This document shows, piece by piece, positions 17,687-24,988 of a stretch of DNA of 56,621 nucleotides (positions within the stretch are counted from its first letter, which is position 1; each line of letters opens with the position of its first letter). Location of the stretch: positions 1 through 56,621 of IMG/VR virus record IMGVR_UViG_3300030451_004511, one strand, 5' to 3'. A program made the translations under genes and the position numbers. This stretch comes from a virus. The notes beneath the pieces are model-generated. The model did no database searches. It was not told where the DNA came from and saw only the letters and a list, made by a program, of their open reading frames with translations.

Positions 17687-19795
17687 TTAATTACCTCCTT
17701 GGTTTGGTTTCATGGCAGCTGAAGCTAATTTAGCAGCAGCTTGAGTTTCTGTTTGACCTTTCCTCATGTCATTTGTCATAGAAGAAAGCCTTTCACGTAA
17801 ATCTAGTTCTTCACGCTTCATTTGAAGTTTGCTTTGTAGTTCAGCTACTTTCATTTGTGGTTCAGTAGCTTCACCTTGTGCTTTAGCCATACTTAATTGT
17901 GTAGAAGCTTGTAAGTTTTGTACTTCAGCTTCTAGTTTTGCAATCTCAAGTTGAGTTTGACGTATTGCAGCTTCAGCCTGGAACTGTTGTAGTTGTACTT
18001 GTTCTGGGGTTGGAGGTGCTGTACCTTCAATTTGTCTAATTCTATCTGCCACCATAGCTTTCTTAGCTAAGTGTGAGTATTCAACAATTAAATCATTTGG
18101 GATAGGTACACCTACTTTCCTTAACTCTATTGCTTCTGCAAACTGTACTTCGTCGAAGTTATCTCTTGCAGGTGCATCATTAATAACCACATCATACTCA
18201 CCGAGAGTTAGATCATTTACAATCCTACCCTCTGGAGTCATTTGATTTACAACCATTGGAACTCTTTGTTTGTACGGATCAGTCTCATCCGTAATTTGTA
18301 TGATACGTTCTTCTGTGTAATAACTTTGTACTAAATTTAAAATTTTCTCTGCTAAATAATGCCTTGTCTTTTTCAAGTTATCTAAAGGCACTTGAATCAT
18401 TAACACCCCGCGATTCTGTTTTGCTTGAATGGCAATACCAGAAACTTCAGGGCTATCTGTCCCCAACATAGCATCAGAGATACCACTAATCGTTTTTATA
18501 TTTAATGCCGCTTTTTGGCTAATACGATCTAGGCCGGTGGGAATCTGGTTCGGAGGAATCTTACTAGGGGGAGTAGATCCTCTATTAAACTCGAGTACTA
18601 GCCCAGTTTCCGCACCGTGTTCTTCTAAGTCATCTGCTGTCATACCACTGAGTGATCCTGACTCAACTACCCAACCACTGTTTGCAGTTGTATTTACAAT
18701 GTGTAGTTCTTGAGATGAAATTTTGTTTAGTTGTTCTTGAGGTGAAAGTAAGTTTCTTACCATACCAAACGGTTTACCTCTTCTCCAATATGGGAAGTAA
18801 GGAACCAAAGTAAAAGAATCATAAGGGGACCAATCATCAAACAACACTACAGTATCTGCAGTTACAGTCCACCTAACTTTCTTAACTGTTTTTGTAACTA
18901 TATATAAACCAAAGTCATCCGCAAACTTTTCACGTTTACGTTTACCCCACTCATAAGGAACCTCTCTTTGGTCACCGGTAACTGGATCAGTGTAGAACAT
19001 ACACTCTTTTAATTTATAGTGTTGTCTTTCTACAACTCTGATTGATCTTACCGCCCGAGCTTCCTCTGGGTTGTTTGGATAATCACTTGCATACTCACCG
19101 CTGTAAGTATCGCCGTATCTTTCTTCTTCGTACTCGATTGAATCAGAACCTAAAGTAGATCCTACTTCAGCAATGACTCTTAATCTATCTGCTTTATCTT
19201 GCCCGTAGACTTCTTCGATGTCATCGATACTCATCCATTTGGTTTCGAATATTTCGTTCCAACTTTTCGGATCATATTCTTTTGCGTCTGGATCAATAAT
19301 AATGTCCAACGGATCTTTTTGTGTTACACGAATCTCTCCGTGAATATGATCTGAAAAATCTATACGTACATCAAACCAACCTCGATCTTGAATAAGTCCA
19401 TCAGAAAAAACTTGAGACTCAATCCAGTCAAGTTTGTTGTTGTCAGAAATTTGCATGTACAAACGTGTTAGTACGTCCGCAACTTCTTGCATACCTGCTC
19501 CACGTGGTTTGAATTGTACATCCGCACGTCGAGTACTTTGTTCACCAATTACAGTATTGATGGTTGGTAAGATTGTATTAATAGTTAGCGCGGGACGACC
19601 CTGATCATCCAATGTGGCTATATCAGCTTCGTCCCACTGCTCACCCCGGTAAAAGGCATCGCATTGTTTTGCGATCTCGATGTAATCTGTATGACCGTGG
19701 TCCCTCGCCCGTGTGTAAGATTCCCACTGTCGACGGGCGATGTTCATCTCCTCGGCTGCGTCTAGTTTCTTTTTCGGTTTGTTATACTTTGCCAT
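17687..19795 (-). CDS. Portal protein, P22-like
   Basis: A 702-residue protein. The N-terminal QWESYTRARDHGHTDYIEIA, then FYRGEQWDEADIATLDDQGR, then PALTINTILPTINTVIGEQ, is the classic start of the P22-type portal family. A long helical stretch follows with the middle motif GIAIQAKQNRG. The C-terminus (about residues 590-690) is Gln/Ala-rich coiled coil, consistent with a barrel. Twelve copies would form the ring through which DNA is packaged and ejected. The ATG overlaps the terminase stop by one base (TAATG). The size fits the family. Confidence 0.9.
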   Translation of the reverse strand: MAKYNKPKKKLDAAEEMNIARRQWESYTRARDHGHTDYIEIAKQCDAFYRGEQWDEADIATLDDQGRPALTINTILPTINTVIGEQSTRRADVQFKPRGAGMQEVADVLTRLYMQISDNNKLDWIESQVFSDGLIQDRGWFDVRIDFSDHIHGEIRVTQKDPLDIIIDPDAKEYDPKSWNEIFETKWMSIDDIEEVYGQDKADRLRVIAEVGSTLGSDSIEYEEERYGDTYSGEYASDYPNNPEEARAVRSIRVVERQHYKLKECMFYTDPVTGDQREVPYEWGKRKREKFADDFGLYIVTKTVKKVRWTVTADTVVLFDDWSPYDSFTLVPYFPYWRRGKPFGMVRNLLSPQEQLNKISSQELHIVNTTANSGWVVESGSLSGMTADDLEEHGAETGLVLEFNRGSTPPSKIPPNQIPTGLDRISQKAALNIKTISGISDAMLGTDSPEVSGIAIQAKQNRGVLMIQVPLDNLKKTRHYLAEKILNLVQSYYTEERIIQITDETDPYKQRVPMVVNQMTPEGRIVNDLTLGEYDVVINDAPARDNFDEVQFAEAIELRKVGVPIPNDLIVEYSHLAKKAMVADRIRQIEGTAPPTPEQVQLQQFQAEAAIRQTQLEIAKLEAEVQNLQASTQLSMAKAQGEATEPQMKVAELQSKLQMKREELDLRERLSSMTNDMRKGQTETQAAAKLASAAMKPNQGGN

Positions 19796-21441
19796 TAAGC
19801 ACTCATCGATGATTTATGTTTAGCACCTTTAGTTAAATATTTTAACTTATCTCTCCAAGATGGAACATGCTCCGGTCGTTCATAGAACGTTGCAAATTCT
19901 GTCATCATTAAACCAATCCACGCCAAGGCATCGACTTGGTCATCATGGGCTCCATTTGGAAAACGTAAAAGTTCTGCAACCATGGTTCCAGTCCAAACAG
20001 CGTCCTTTGGAAAGTATACCATACCTTGTTGCATTCTACCCTGAATTGCACGCGCTCTCGCTTCTTTATCTCTTCGACCTACTTTTAGGTCTTTGAAGTA
20101 TGCTTCGCTTAATCCTCGTTCCCTAGTACGTTTCTGCAAGAAGGGGCCCAAGGCCATTTCAATGTGACCTCTCTCTATGCCTACTATACCCGGGCGCCAA
20201 GTTTCATACAAGTCTAAAATTTGTTCAACTAACTCGAAGCCATCGTATTTACCGCGAACGACATCAACAACATATAAATTGTCATATTCATCAACACCGA
20301 CAACAATACCAACTGAATAATCGTTCCGGTCACGCTGTCCGATCGCAAGGTCCCATGCACAATAGTAATTAAGTTCTGCAGTATCAATTTCATCATATTC
20401 GTAATAACGGATCATGTCTCGGCTAAAGTAATCGCCTTCGTCGGATACTGGATTCTGTTGATACAGAGCAGACCAATCGCGTGGACCGATGGCTTTCCTT
20501 ATCTGCTCGAGCGCATCTACATTATATCTTTCGGGGTGTAAACTTTCACCCTGTTTCCTAAAATTTTCATCGATTTCTGCAATCGCTGGGTACCGAATCA
20601 CTTCCCATTGGTCAGCACCATCTTCGGCTTGCTTTAATAACCTACCCGCCAAATCATCATCGTGCCATCTTGTAAGAATTACAAGTATGCCACCCCCAGG
20701 TGATAGACGTGTATACGCGGTTGATGTATACCAATCCCAGGTCGCTTCGCGGTTGTTATCCGACTCTGCATCTTCACGGTTTTTTACCGGATCGTCGATT
20801 ACCAAAACGTTTGCACCTTTACCCGTAATACCACCACCCACACCAGCGGCTACATAACCACCGCCTTGGGTCGTTTGCCATGATTCTACTGACTGAGAAT
20901 CCTTATCGAGTCTAGATTTTTCGAACACATTTTTATATACTGGTTCTCTAAGTAGTTGACGCACTTTTCTTGAGAAACTCATCGCAAGAGAACCTGAATA
21001 CGAACAACTGATAAACTCGTGATCGGGGTGTCGACCCAAATGCCAGGCAGGGAATGCCACACTGGCCAATGTAGATTTACCATGTCGAGGCGGCATAAAG
21101 AGCATCAATCTAGGTGATTCTTTATTAGCTACTTGTTCGCTAAACTTTTCGAGCCGCTGACAAATGTCTTTGTGTACCCAGCCTGCTAAATAATCAGGAT
21201 TAAAACGTTCAACAAATGGGAGTAACCTTTTACGTGATAAGATTCTTTTTGCTAGTTCTTGTTCCGCTTTTACTTGTGCGGATAAGTCTACTCGTTTCTT
21301 TTGATCCTGTTCAGACTTCGACTGGGGCTCGGGCACTTTTTCAACCTCGTCTGCCCTACAATAGACACATATATCATCGACCAAAATAAGCGTTTCGGGA
21401 TAGAGGCCTTTACAGCGTTTACACTCAGTCTTGTTCGTCAT
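19795..21441 (-). CDS. Terminase large subunit (packaging ATPase and nuclease)
   Basis: A 548-residue protein. A small Cys pair module (Cys7/10 and Cys25/28) precedes the ATPase. Walker A is PPRHGKST at 117-124 and Walker B is VLVIDDP at 213-219. The nuclease half carries CAWDLAIG (Asp364 as first metal ligand) and a C-terminal HDDQVDALAW with further Asp ligands. It cuts and pumps DNA into the procapsid through the portal. The N-terminal zinc-ribbon-like extension is extra to the core family. It overlaps the small subunit gene by 17 bases. Confidence 0.93.
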   Translation of the reverse strand: MTNKTECKRCKGLYPETLILVDDICVYCRADEVEKVPEPQSKSEQDQKKRVDLSAQVKAEQELAKRILSRKRLLPFVERFNPDYLAGWVHKDICQRLEKFSEQVANKESPRLMLFMPPRHGKSTLASVAFPAWHLGRHPDHEFISCSYSGSLAMSFSRKVRQLLREPVYKNVFEKSRLDKDSQSVESWQTTQGGGYVAAGVGGGITGKGANVLVIDDPVKNREDAESDNNREATWDWYTSTAYTRLSPGGGILVILTRWHDDDLAGRLLKQAEDGADQWEVIRYPAIAEIDENFRKQGESLHPERYNVDALEQIRKAIGPRDWSALYQQNPVSDEGDYFSRDMIRYYEYDEIDTAELNYYCAWDLAIGQRDRNDYSVGIVVGVDEYDNLYVVDVVRGKYDGFELVEQILDLYETWRPGIVGIERGHIEMALGPFLQKRTRERGLSEAYFKDLKVGRRDKEARARAIQGRMQQGMVYFPKDAVWTGTMVAELLRFPNGAHDDQVDALAWIGLMMTEFATFYERPEHVPSWRDKLKYLTKGAKHKSSMSA

Positions 21442-21946
21442 TGGCGGGCTCTAAATATTTGGTATCTGCTCCTGCAAGTTTTAATAGTTCCGCATCTGAT
21501 AGTCTTTCTAATTGTTGTACCTTATCTACATTGATATTTATTTGAGTTGCGTTTTCAGGCATAAATAGACCGTGGAGCTTGCATAACGAATCGACAACAT
21601 TCTTTTCTTCGGTCGCGGTCGCGGATTTGCGGTGCGCTTCTAAATACATACTGGTAGCTGTGTTCTTATCGAACTTAACTTCTTCGCGCATTTCATTACG
21701 CAAATACTGTAGTGCCTTTTGTACTTTGTCAGTTTTGAAGAGCGAATAAACACGGTCAACATCTCTGTACCCCGCAGCACGGCCCGCGGCCGCTTTGGTC
21801 ATTCCCCGTAAGTGAAATAAAATCAATCTTTCTTCTTGAACCGAAAGCTCGTTCAGATGTAAACCTGCATAGGGTAGGTGAGATTGAAACTCAGCTCTAT
21901 CCTGCTCGGTAACTTCTGTAGGTCTGTCCTCGTCTAATAAACGCAT
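21425..21946 (-). CDS. Terminase small subunit
   Basis: A 173-residue protein with a helix-turn-helix-like segment at about residues 45-80 (GMTKAAAGRAAGYRDVDRVY), then helices that could form an oligomerisation core. Such proteins recognise the packaging site and load the large subunit, which is encoded directly downstream with a 17-base overlap. It is the first gene of the leftward late block. No Shine-Dalgarno sequence precedes ATG 21946, and the promoter-like sequence is so close that the message may be nearly leaderless. Confidence 0.8.
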   Translation of the reverse strand: MRLLDEDRPTEVTEQDRAEFQSHLPYAGLHLNELSVQEERLILFHLRGMTKAAAGRAAGYRDVDRVYSLFKTDKVQKALQYLRNEMREEVKFDKNTATSMYLEAHRKSATATEEKNVVDSLCKLHGLFMPENATQININVDKVQQLERLSDAELLKLAGADTKYLEPANDEQD

Positions 21947-21956
21947 GTAATTTGAA

Positions 21957-21986
21957 TTATATTAGAAAGATCCTACATTTGTCACT
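21957..21986 (-). promoter_or_regulatory. Candidate sigma-70 promoter of the late block
   Basis: On the minus strand GTGACA (-35, five of six consensus bases) and TATAAT (-10, perfect) are separated by 18 bases. The predicted transcript start would be near 21950, only about four bases before the terminase small-subunit ATG. The promoter lies at the point where the two gene blocks diverge. Confidence 0.6.
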
Positions 21987-22213
21987 CGAAATTTTTTTGT
22001 GAAAATTTTTTTTGAAAAACACTTCACATATCACTGATCCATTCTCTCCCCCCTCGTCTCTAGCACACCCCCCTCTCCCTTTTTACATTTTGGAACCTTG
22101 TTTCTATTTTTCTAGCCTGGAACCTTGTATCGATTTCCGTGTAGATTGTTTCGTCTCGCTCCCACCGTCGCTCGACAGTTGTCTATCATGTTTAAATAAT
22201 ATAGGAGATATAT
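21987..22213. other. Divergent intergenic region between late and early blocks
   Basis: This stretch has an A/T-run segment at the late-gene side, then C/T-rich sequence on the plus strand. Two TGGAACCTTGT repeats lie at about 22090-22100 and 22118-22128; they share the TGGAACC core with the cluster at 23553-23844. One copy of the GTTTCG...CTCRACRGYTGT element lies at 22148-22182. I see no gene in it. It is a reasonable place for early promoters or part of a replication origin, but no clear sigma-70 pair was found for the plus strand. Confidence 0.55.
22148..22182 (+). repeat. Early-region repeat element, copy 1
   Basis: First of three related elements that begin GTTTCG and end CTCRACRGYTGT. 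This copy has six extra bases in the middle and ends in CTCGACAGTTGT. It lies 32 bases before the first early gene. The other copies are at 22482-22510 and 25455-25483. Confidence 0.5.
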
Positions 22214-22477
22214 ATGACTAATACAACATACTTAACAGTTACTAAAGGACTCTATGGATTCATGGTTGTTCAAGTCTGGACAGAACTAAATAGTGAGGAT
22301 GAAAATGACATCTTCGCTGAAAGAGAAATAGTACATACAGAACGCCTAGGCGGAGACATGCACTATCAGTTCGATACCGAAGAAGAAGCAATACTTAACT
22401 TCGAGAACTGGGCAGGAGATAACTGGGAAGACACTCCAAGGGCTTGGCTAGAAGGAAAAGACTACCCAATGTCCTAA
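22214..22477 (+). CDS. Small early protein, unknown
   Basis: An 87-residue acidic protein (MTNTTYLTVTKGLYGFMVVQ, ending AWLEGKDYPMS) with mixed beta and helix composition. An AGGAG site lies seven bases upstream. It is the first gene of the rightward early block. Such genes often encode host-takeover factors, but nothing in the sequence identifies its activity. Confidence 0.75.
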   Translation: MTNTTYLTVTKGLYGFMVVQVWTELNSEDENDIFAEREIVHTERLGGDMHYQFDTEEEAILNFENWAGDNWEDTPRAWLEGKDYPMS

Positions 22478-22481
22478 GAAA

Positions 22482-22510
22482 GTTTCGCTCCCCTGTCGCT
22501 CAACGGCTGT
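22482..22510 (+). repeat. Early-region repeat element, copy 2
   Basis: This 29-base copy (GTTTCG, then CTCCCC, then GTCGCTCAACGGCTGT) follows the stop of the first early gene. It has the same length as copy 3 at 25455-25483 and shares the CGCTCCC and GTCGCTC blocks with copy 1. Downstream sequence is AT-rich. Confidence 0.5.
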
Positions 22511-22583
22511 ACATGGGGAGTAAATTAACTATCTACTATCATCTGATATTAGATAATAACCGGCGAAAGCCAAGGAAATCGAT

Positions 22584-22862
22584 ATGAAAATCGTAAATAA
22601 CACTGTTAAATTATGTGGTAAAGCTACCCGCATAGTTGTAGATAACAGCCTTAAAGTAGCTAAATATGTAGCAGTTAAGTCTGTCCCTGTAACCCAGAGA
22701 CTAGCAACTAACTTCGCAGAAGGATATAACAACAATCAAGTTGTTCTACCTAAACATCCTAAATCTACTTCCTCAGAAGAACCTGGGGAGGTAGGTATCT
22801 GTAACATCTGTGAAGGACCATACGTTGATGGCCACTGCACTACATACAAGTGTTGGAGGTAA
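22584..22862 (+). CDS. Small protein with C-terminal Cys/His cluster
   Basis: A 92-residue protein. The first 60 residues are basic and helical (VKLCGKATRIVVDNSLKVAK). The last 25 carry CNIC, then HC and KC, which could form a small zinc-binding knuckle. An AAGGAAA site lies upstream. No family was recognised. The next gene starts two bases after its stop, so they are probably co-translated. Confidence 0.65.
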   Translation: MKIVNNTVKLCGKATRIVVDNSLKVAKYVAVKSVPVTQRLATNFAEGYNNNQVVLPKHPKSTSSEEPGEVGICNICEGPYVDGHCTTYKCWR

Positions 22863-22864
22863 TT

Positions 22865-23008
22865 ATGAGTAGAGATGCATTAATCATATTCGCAGTCATC
22901 TTCATCGGCTTTGTTATGCCAGCCTGGCTATACACGATGTATCAAATCCATCCTGAATATGGATTCTTTATTACAGATGACTTAATCCGTCGAGCATTCG
23001 GAGGATAA
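22865..23008 (+). CDS. Single-span membrane microprotein
   Basis: A 47-residue protein with one hydrophobic segment at about residues 6-22 (LIIFAVIFIGFVMPAWLY) and a polar C-terminus (TDDLIRRAFGG). The start has a GGAGG site eight bases upstream, inside the end of the previous gene. It is followed after two bases by another membrane microprotein gene. The function is unknown; host membrane interference is one possibility. Confidence 0.65.
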   Translation: MSRDALIIFAVIFIGFVMPAWLYTMYQIHPEYGFFITDDLIRRAFGG

Positions 23009-23010
23009 TC

Positions 23011-23196
23011 ATGAGAGATAATCTATTAACTCTTACTTACAAAGCTAAGCACCCCATCAAGGGGCGCTTAGTCTTTTTTATAACAGACGTCTGTTTTTAC
23101 ACGGCAATCATAGTAGGATTCATACTATCATTGCCAATTACGTTACCCATACTATTCTTTCTATGGATAACCAAAGACTTTAGGTCTGATTTATAA
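23011..23196 (+). CDS. Two-span membrane microprotein
   Basis: A 61-residue protein with a basic N-terminus and a long hydrophobic region (about residues 20-53, LVFFITDVCFYTAIIVGF, then LPITLPILFFLWI) that could cross the membrane twice. The site GAGGATAATC precedes ATG. A hairpin-like sequence, AAGCACCCC and GGGGCGCTT, lies in the first part of the gene. No family recognised. Confidence 0.65.
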   Translation: MRDNLLTLTYKAKHPIKGRLVFFITDVCFYTAIIVGFILSLPITLPILFFLWITKDFRSDL

Positions 23197-23206
23197 GGAG
23201 ATAATT

Positions 23207-23407
23207 ATGAAGTGGTATTTTTACCTCATCCTCGCTCCTCGCATGTTACTTCTTCGTCCATTCGAATCCTTCAAAGATTTAAGGAACGTTTGGAGAAGAG
23301 GGCTTCAAGCTGAATTCACACGCGAGTATCGAGCTATCCGCAAGGATGACATTATGCCTTTCTGGTACTGTGTCTACACAGCACTAGGCAAATGGGATTT
23401 ATTATAG
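23207..23407 (+). CDS. Small basic membrane-associated protein
   Basis: A 66-residue protein that starts with a hydrophobic patch (MKWYFYLILAPRMLLLRPF) followed by a basic, aromatic section. AAGGAG precedes the start by eight bases. It is the last gene of a four-gene set before the 500-base non-coding repeat region. It is probably peripheral or anchored in the membrane by its N-terminus. Unknown function. Confidence 0.6.
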   Translation: MKWYFYLILAPRMLLLRPFESFKDLRNVWRRGLQAEFTREYRAIRKDDIMPFWYCVYTALGKWDLL

Positions 23408-23911
23408 GAGTTTCATATCGGGGGGCTATCACAGTCCCCCCTCCTTCTTTCACTCGGACAGGGTGTGCTTACTACTATCATCACGAGCGGAGCGAGTGTG
23501 CGACAGTGTGCGACGGACCCTGGACAGCGGTCCACGTGTGCTGTCATGAAAATGTTCCATCGGTTCCACGTAAAAACCCCCTTGTGGAACCAACTAATGG
23601 AACCACGTTTTCATCAGTAACCGTGCGGGCTGGCAAGGCGTGCGGAGTACTCTGGTTCCACGGTTCCATCAAAAACAGGTTATGTTATAAAACAGAAGTC
23701 GACCGTCGACCGTGAACCATGAATTTTTGTTAACCAAAAAGTACTGGAACCAATGGAACCAAACTCGCAAACGCAGTAACCACGCGGAATATTCTGGTTC
23801 CACGAGCCATTTTTTACGTGGAACCAAGCGGAACCAGTGGAACATTTTTGGTCACCTACGTCCCTCCGGTGACCGGCTATTCATAAGAATTAAATAATTT
23901 AGGAGATAAAT
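23408..23911. other. Gene-free region with iteron-like repeats; origin candidate
   Basis: About 500 bases without a convincing gene. The left part holds GTGTGCGAC repeats and a GC-rich stretch. From 23553 to 23844 the TGGAACC heptamer or its complement recurs in both orientations. The two open frames here (23392-23715 and 23712-23897) mostly translate the repeats, so I do not call them genes. Composition differs from the surrounding coding DNA. Confidence 0.65.
23553..23844. repeat. Cluster of about 13 TGGAACC / GGTTCCA iterons
   Basis: Copies at 23562, 23585, 23598, 23654, 23662, 23745, 23754, 23796 and 23819 match TGGAACC or GGTTCCA exactly. Near matches are at 23553, 23711, 23830 and 23838. 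Many come in pairs eight to thirteen bases apart and in both orientations. Two more lie at about 22090 and 22118. This arrangement suggests binding sites for an initiator or a transcription regulator. Confidence 0.8.
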
Positions 23912-24100
23912 ATGAAGAAAGAAGAAATAACTTACGCTTATTGCGAGGCATCAAACTGCCCAAACGCTCTTCACGACGAAAAGCACGGCAAAGCCCTCAA
24001 CCCAAGCTACTGCCTCGATGTAAATTCTACCACCGAGGAGCAGCACGAACCAAGATACTTCTGCCTACCTTGCGCTTACAGAAGCGGGGCAGTAGTTTAA
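23912..24100 (+). CDS. Small Cys-rich protein
   Basis: A 62-residue protein with Cys in four places (YCEASNC, YCLD, and FCLPC) plus His residues, a pattern consistent with a treble-clef or zinc-ribbon knuckle. AGGAG is seven bases before the start. It is the first gene after the iteron region and is followed by the first of the module-border hairpins. No family is recognised; nucleic-acid or protein binding is possible. Confidence 0.6.
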   Translation: MKKEEITYAYCEASNCPNALHDEKHGKALNPSYCLDVNSTTEEQHEPRYFCLPCAYRSGAVV

Positions 24101-24109
24101 AGCTCAGTC

Positions 24110-24147
24110 AGCCACCCTTCTCCGGCGGGGTGGCTGGGTGTTTATGT
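24110..24147 (+). repeat. Module-border hairpin, copy 1
   Basis: A stem-loop with the lower stem AGCCA/TGGCT and an upper CCC/GGG, followed by the tail GGGTGTTTATGT. It belongs to a set of four with the same lower stem and tail but different upper stems (24583, 24715 and 24930). It separates the Cys-rich gene at 23912 from the next gene module. Confidence 0.75.
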
Positions 24148-24170
24148 TAAGTAAAAATATAGGAGATATT

Positions 24171-24332
24171 ATGAAAATTAGTGAATGTGATGCATGTGGT
24201 GAAGTAAGAGAGTTAGAAGAGTTGGTAGTTGAAAGTGAGATGTATGGAAGTTGTAGGGAATATAATTTAGGTTTTGTGTGCCAAAAGTGTAGAGAAGATA
24301 AAGTTATTGTTAATGAATTATTGGAGGGGTAA
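24171..24332 (+). CDS. Small zinc-ribbon-like protein
   Basis: A 53-residue protein with two Cys pairs (CDAC near the start and CQKC near residue 41) and a further Cys between, the pattern of a zinc ribbon. I start it at ATG 24171 with AGGAG six bases upstream. A longer frame from 24138 lacks a ribosome site. The stop overlaps the ATG of the DUF4326 gene. It may bind nucleic acid, but no partner is visible. Confidence 0.6.
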   Translation: MKISECDACGEVRELEELVVESEMYGSCREYNLGFVCQKCREDKVIVNELLEG

Positions 24333-24595
24333 TGATGTGTAGAGTTAAATTTATTAGAGAGCCTAAGGAGCCCAATGATGTATATATTGGGCGAGGCTCT
24401 AAGTGGGGCAATCCCTATCGCATCGGCGTGCATGGCTCGCGCGATGAGGTGATTGCCAAATATAGAGATTATCTCGAGAGCAATGAGCATTTAAAGTGCT
24501 CATTGCCTGAGCTAAGAGGTAAGAATTTGGTTTGTTATTGCAAGCCAAAAGCTTGCCATGGTGATGTATTAATGGAATATCTAGCCAACTCCTAA
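24332..24595 (+). CDS. DUF4326 family protein
   Basis: An 87-residue protein with the DUF4326 signature: VYIGRGSKWGNPYRIGVHGS near the N-terminus, REDVI-like RDEVIAKYRDYLE in the middle, and LRGKNLVCYCKPKACHGDVL at the end. The conserved Cys-Tyr-Cys-Lys-Pro and Cys-His residues could bind metal or act in catalysis; the biochemical role of the family is not settled. The family occurs in many phages. It overlaps the preceding gene by one base, and its stop lies within the second module-border hairpin. Confidence 0.85.
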   Translation: MMCRVKFIREPKEPNDVYIGRGSKWGNPYRIGVHGSRDEVIAKYRDYLESNEHLKCSLPELRGKNLVCYCKPKACHGDVLMEYLANS

Positions 24596-24620
24596 CGGAG
24601 ATTGGCTGGGTGTTTATGTG
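24583..24620 (+). repeat. Module-border hairpin, copy 2
   Basis: AGCCA, then CTCC/GGAG, then TGGCT, followed by GGGTGTTTATGT. The stem begins inside the end of the DUF4326 coding sequence. It is followed by CAAAAATT, a short block also found after copies 4 and the degenerate fifth copy at 26448. Confidence 0.75.
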
Positions 24621-24714
24621 TGCAAAAATTAAGATAGGTAGTTGTATTTACGCTCTGCTAGCAAGAGAAGTGTTCCAAGTACAACAATACTAAAATTAAT
24701 CCAGGAACCGATTC

Positions 24715-24751
24715 AGCCACTAGCTACCGCTAGTTGGCTGGATGTTTATAT
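24715..24751 (+). repeat. Module-border hairpin, copy 3
   Basis: AGCCA, then CTAGC/GCTAG, then a bulged T and TGGCT, followed by GGATGTTTATAT. The upper stem differs from copy 4 (CTCCC/GGGAG) yet pairs fully, so the pairing itself appears to be conserved. It borders the candidate RNA on its 5' side. Confidence 0.8.
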
Positions 24752-24772
24752 TTTAAAAGGTTGAAGTCTCAC

Positions 24773-24915
24773 CGGCTCCTTAAGAGAAGGATAAAGCTTT
24801 GTTTAAAAGGTGGGCCGAGGGGTTACTAAATCCTAGAGTAACTCAGCGAAACTCAGCATGAGAAGGTGGAGGTTTAAATCCCTCAAGATTTCCGATCGAG
24901 CCGACGTTAAGGCCC
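24773..24915 (+). ncRNA. Candidate structured non-coding RNA, family unknown
   Basis: A closing helix CGGCTC (24773-24778) with GAGCCG (24898-24903) encloses several hairpins: TCCTT/AAGGA, GTTACT (24822-24827) with AGTAAC (24837-24842), CTCA/TGAG, and GAGG/CCTC with a TTTAAATC loop that looks like a tRNA T-arm. GGGCC (24812-24816) can also pair with GGCCC (24911-24915) across the closing helix, giving a possible pseudoknot or switch. Border hairpins lie on both sides. A standard tRNA cloverleaf could not be completed. The structure was read by eye. Confidence 0.45.
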
Positions 24916-24929
24916 GGGTAAATTATTCT

Positions 24930-24966
24930 AGCCACTCCCTAACGGGAGTTGGCTGGATGTTTATAT
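24930..24966 (+). repeat. Module-border hairpin, copy 4
   Basis: AGCCA, then CTCCC/GGGAG, a bulged T and TGGCT, followed by GGATGTTTATAT. It separates the candidate RNA from the gene at 24989 and is followed by CTAAAAATT, like copy 2. Confidence 0.8.
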
Positions 24967-24988
24967 GAACTAAAAATTGGAGATTGAT

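Larger units (their letters stand above)
24596..24988 (+). other. Gene-free region rich in predicted RNA structure
   Basis: Nearly 400 bases between two genes. It contains module-border hairpins 2, 3 and 4 and, between copies 3 and 4, the candidate structured RNA described separately. The first part (24621-24714) shows no clear element. I see no gene or canonical promoter in it. Confidence 0.6.

Noticed and set aside
17284-17733. 149-codon plus-strand frame opposite the scaffold gene
   Set aside because: The Phe/Leu-rich product is the antisense of Glu-rich codons and not a real membrane protein.
22012-22221. 69-codon plus-strand frame in the divergent region
   Set aside because: It is Pro/Ser-rich, has no ribosome site, and overlaps repeat elements and the next gene's leader.
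23392-23897. Two open frames of 107 and 61 codons on the plus strand
   Set aside because: They translate the iteron repeats, lack good ribosome sites, and their products have no protein-like composition. The repeats better explain the region.
24104-24490. 128-codon minus-strand frame across two small plus genes
   Set aside because: It covers the zinc-ribbon and DUF4326 genes, which have signatures and ribosome sites. It has neither.
24790-24895. A tRNA gene suggested by a T-arm-like segment
   Set aside because: Neither a 7-bp acceptor stem nor a proper anticodon arm could be placed. I keep it as an unassigned structured RNA.
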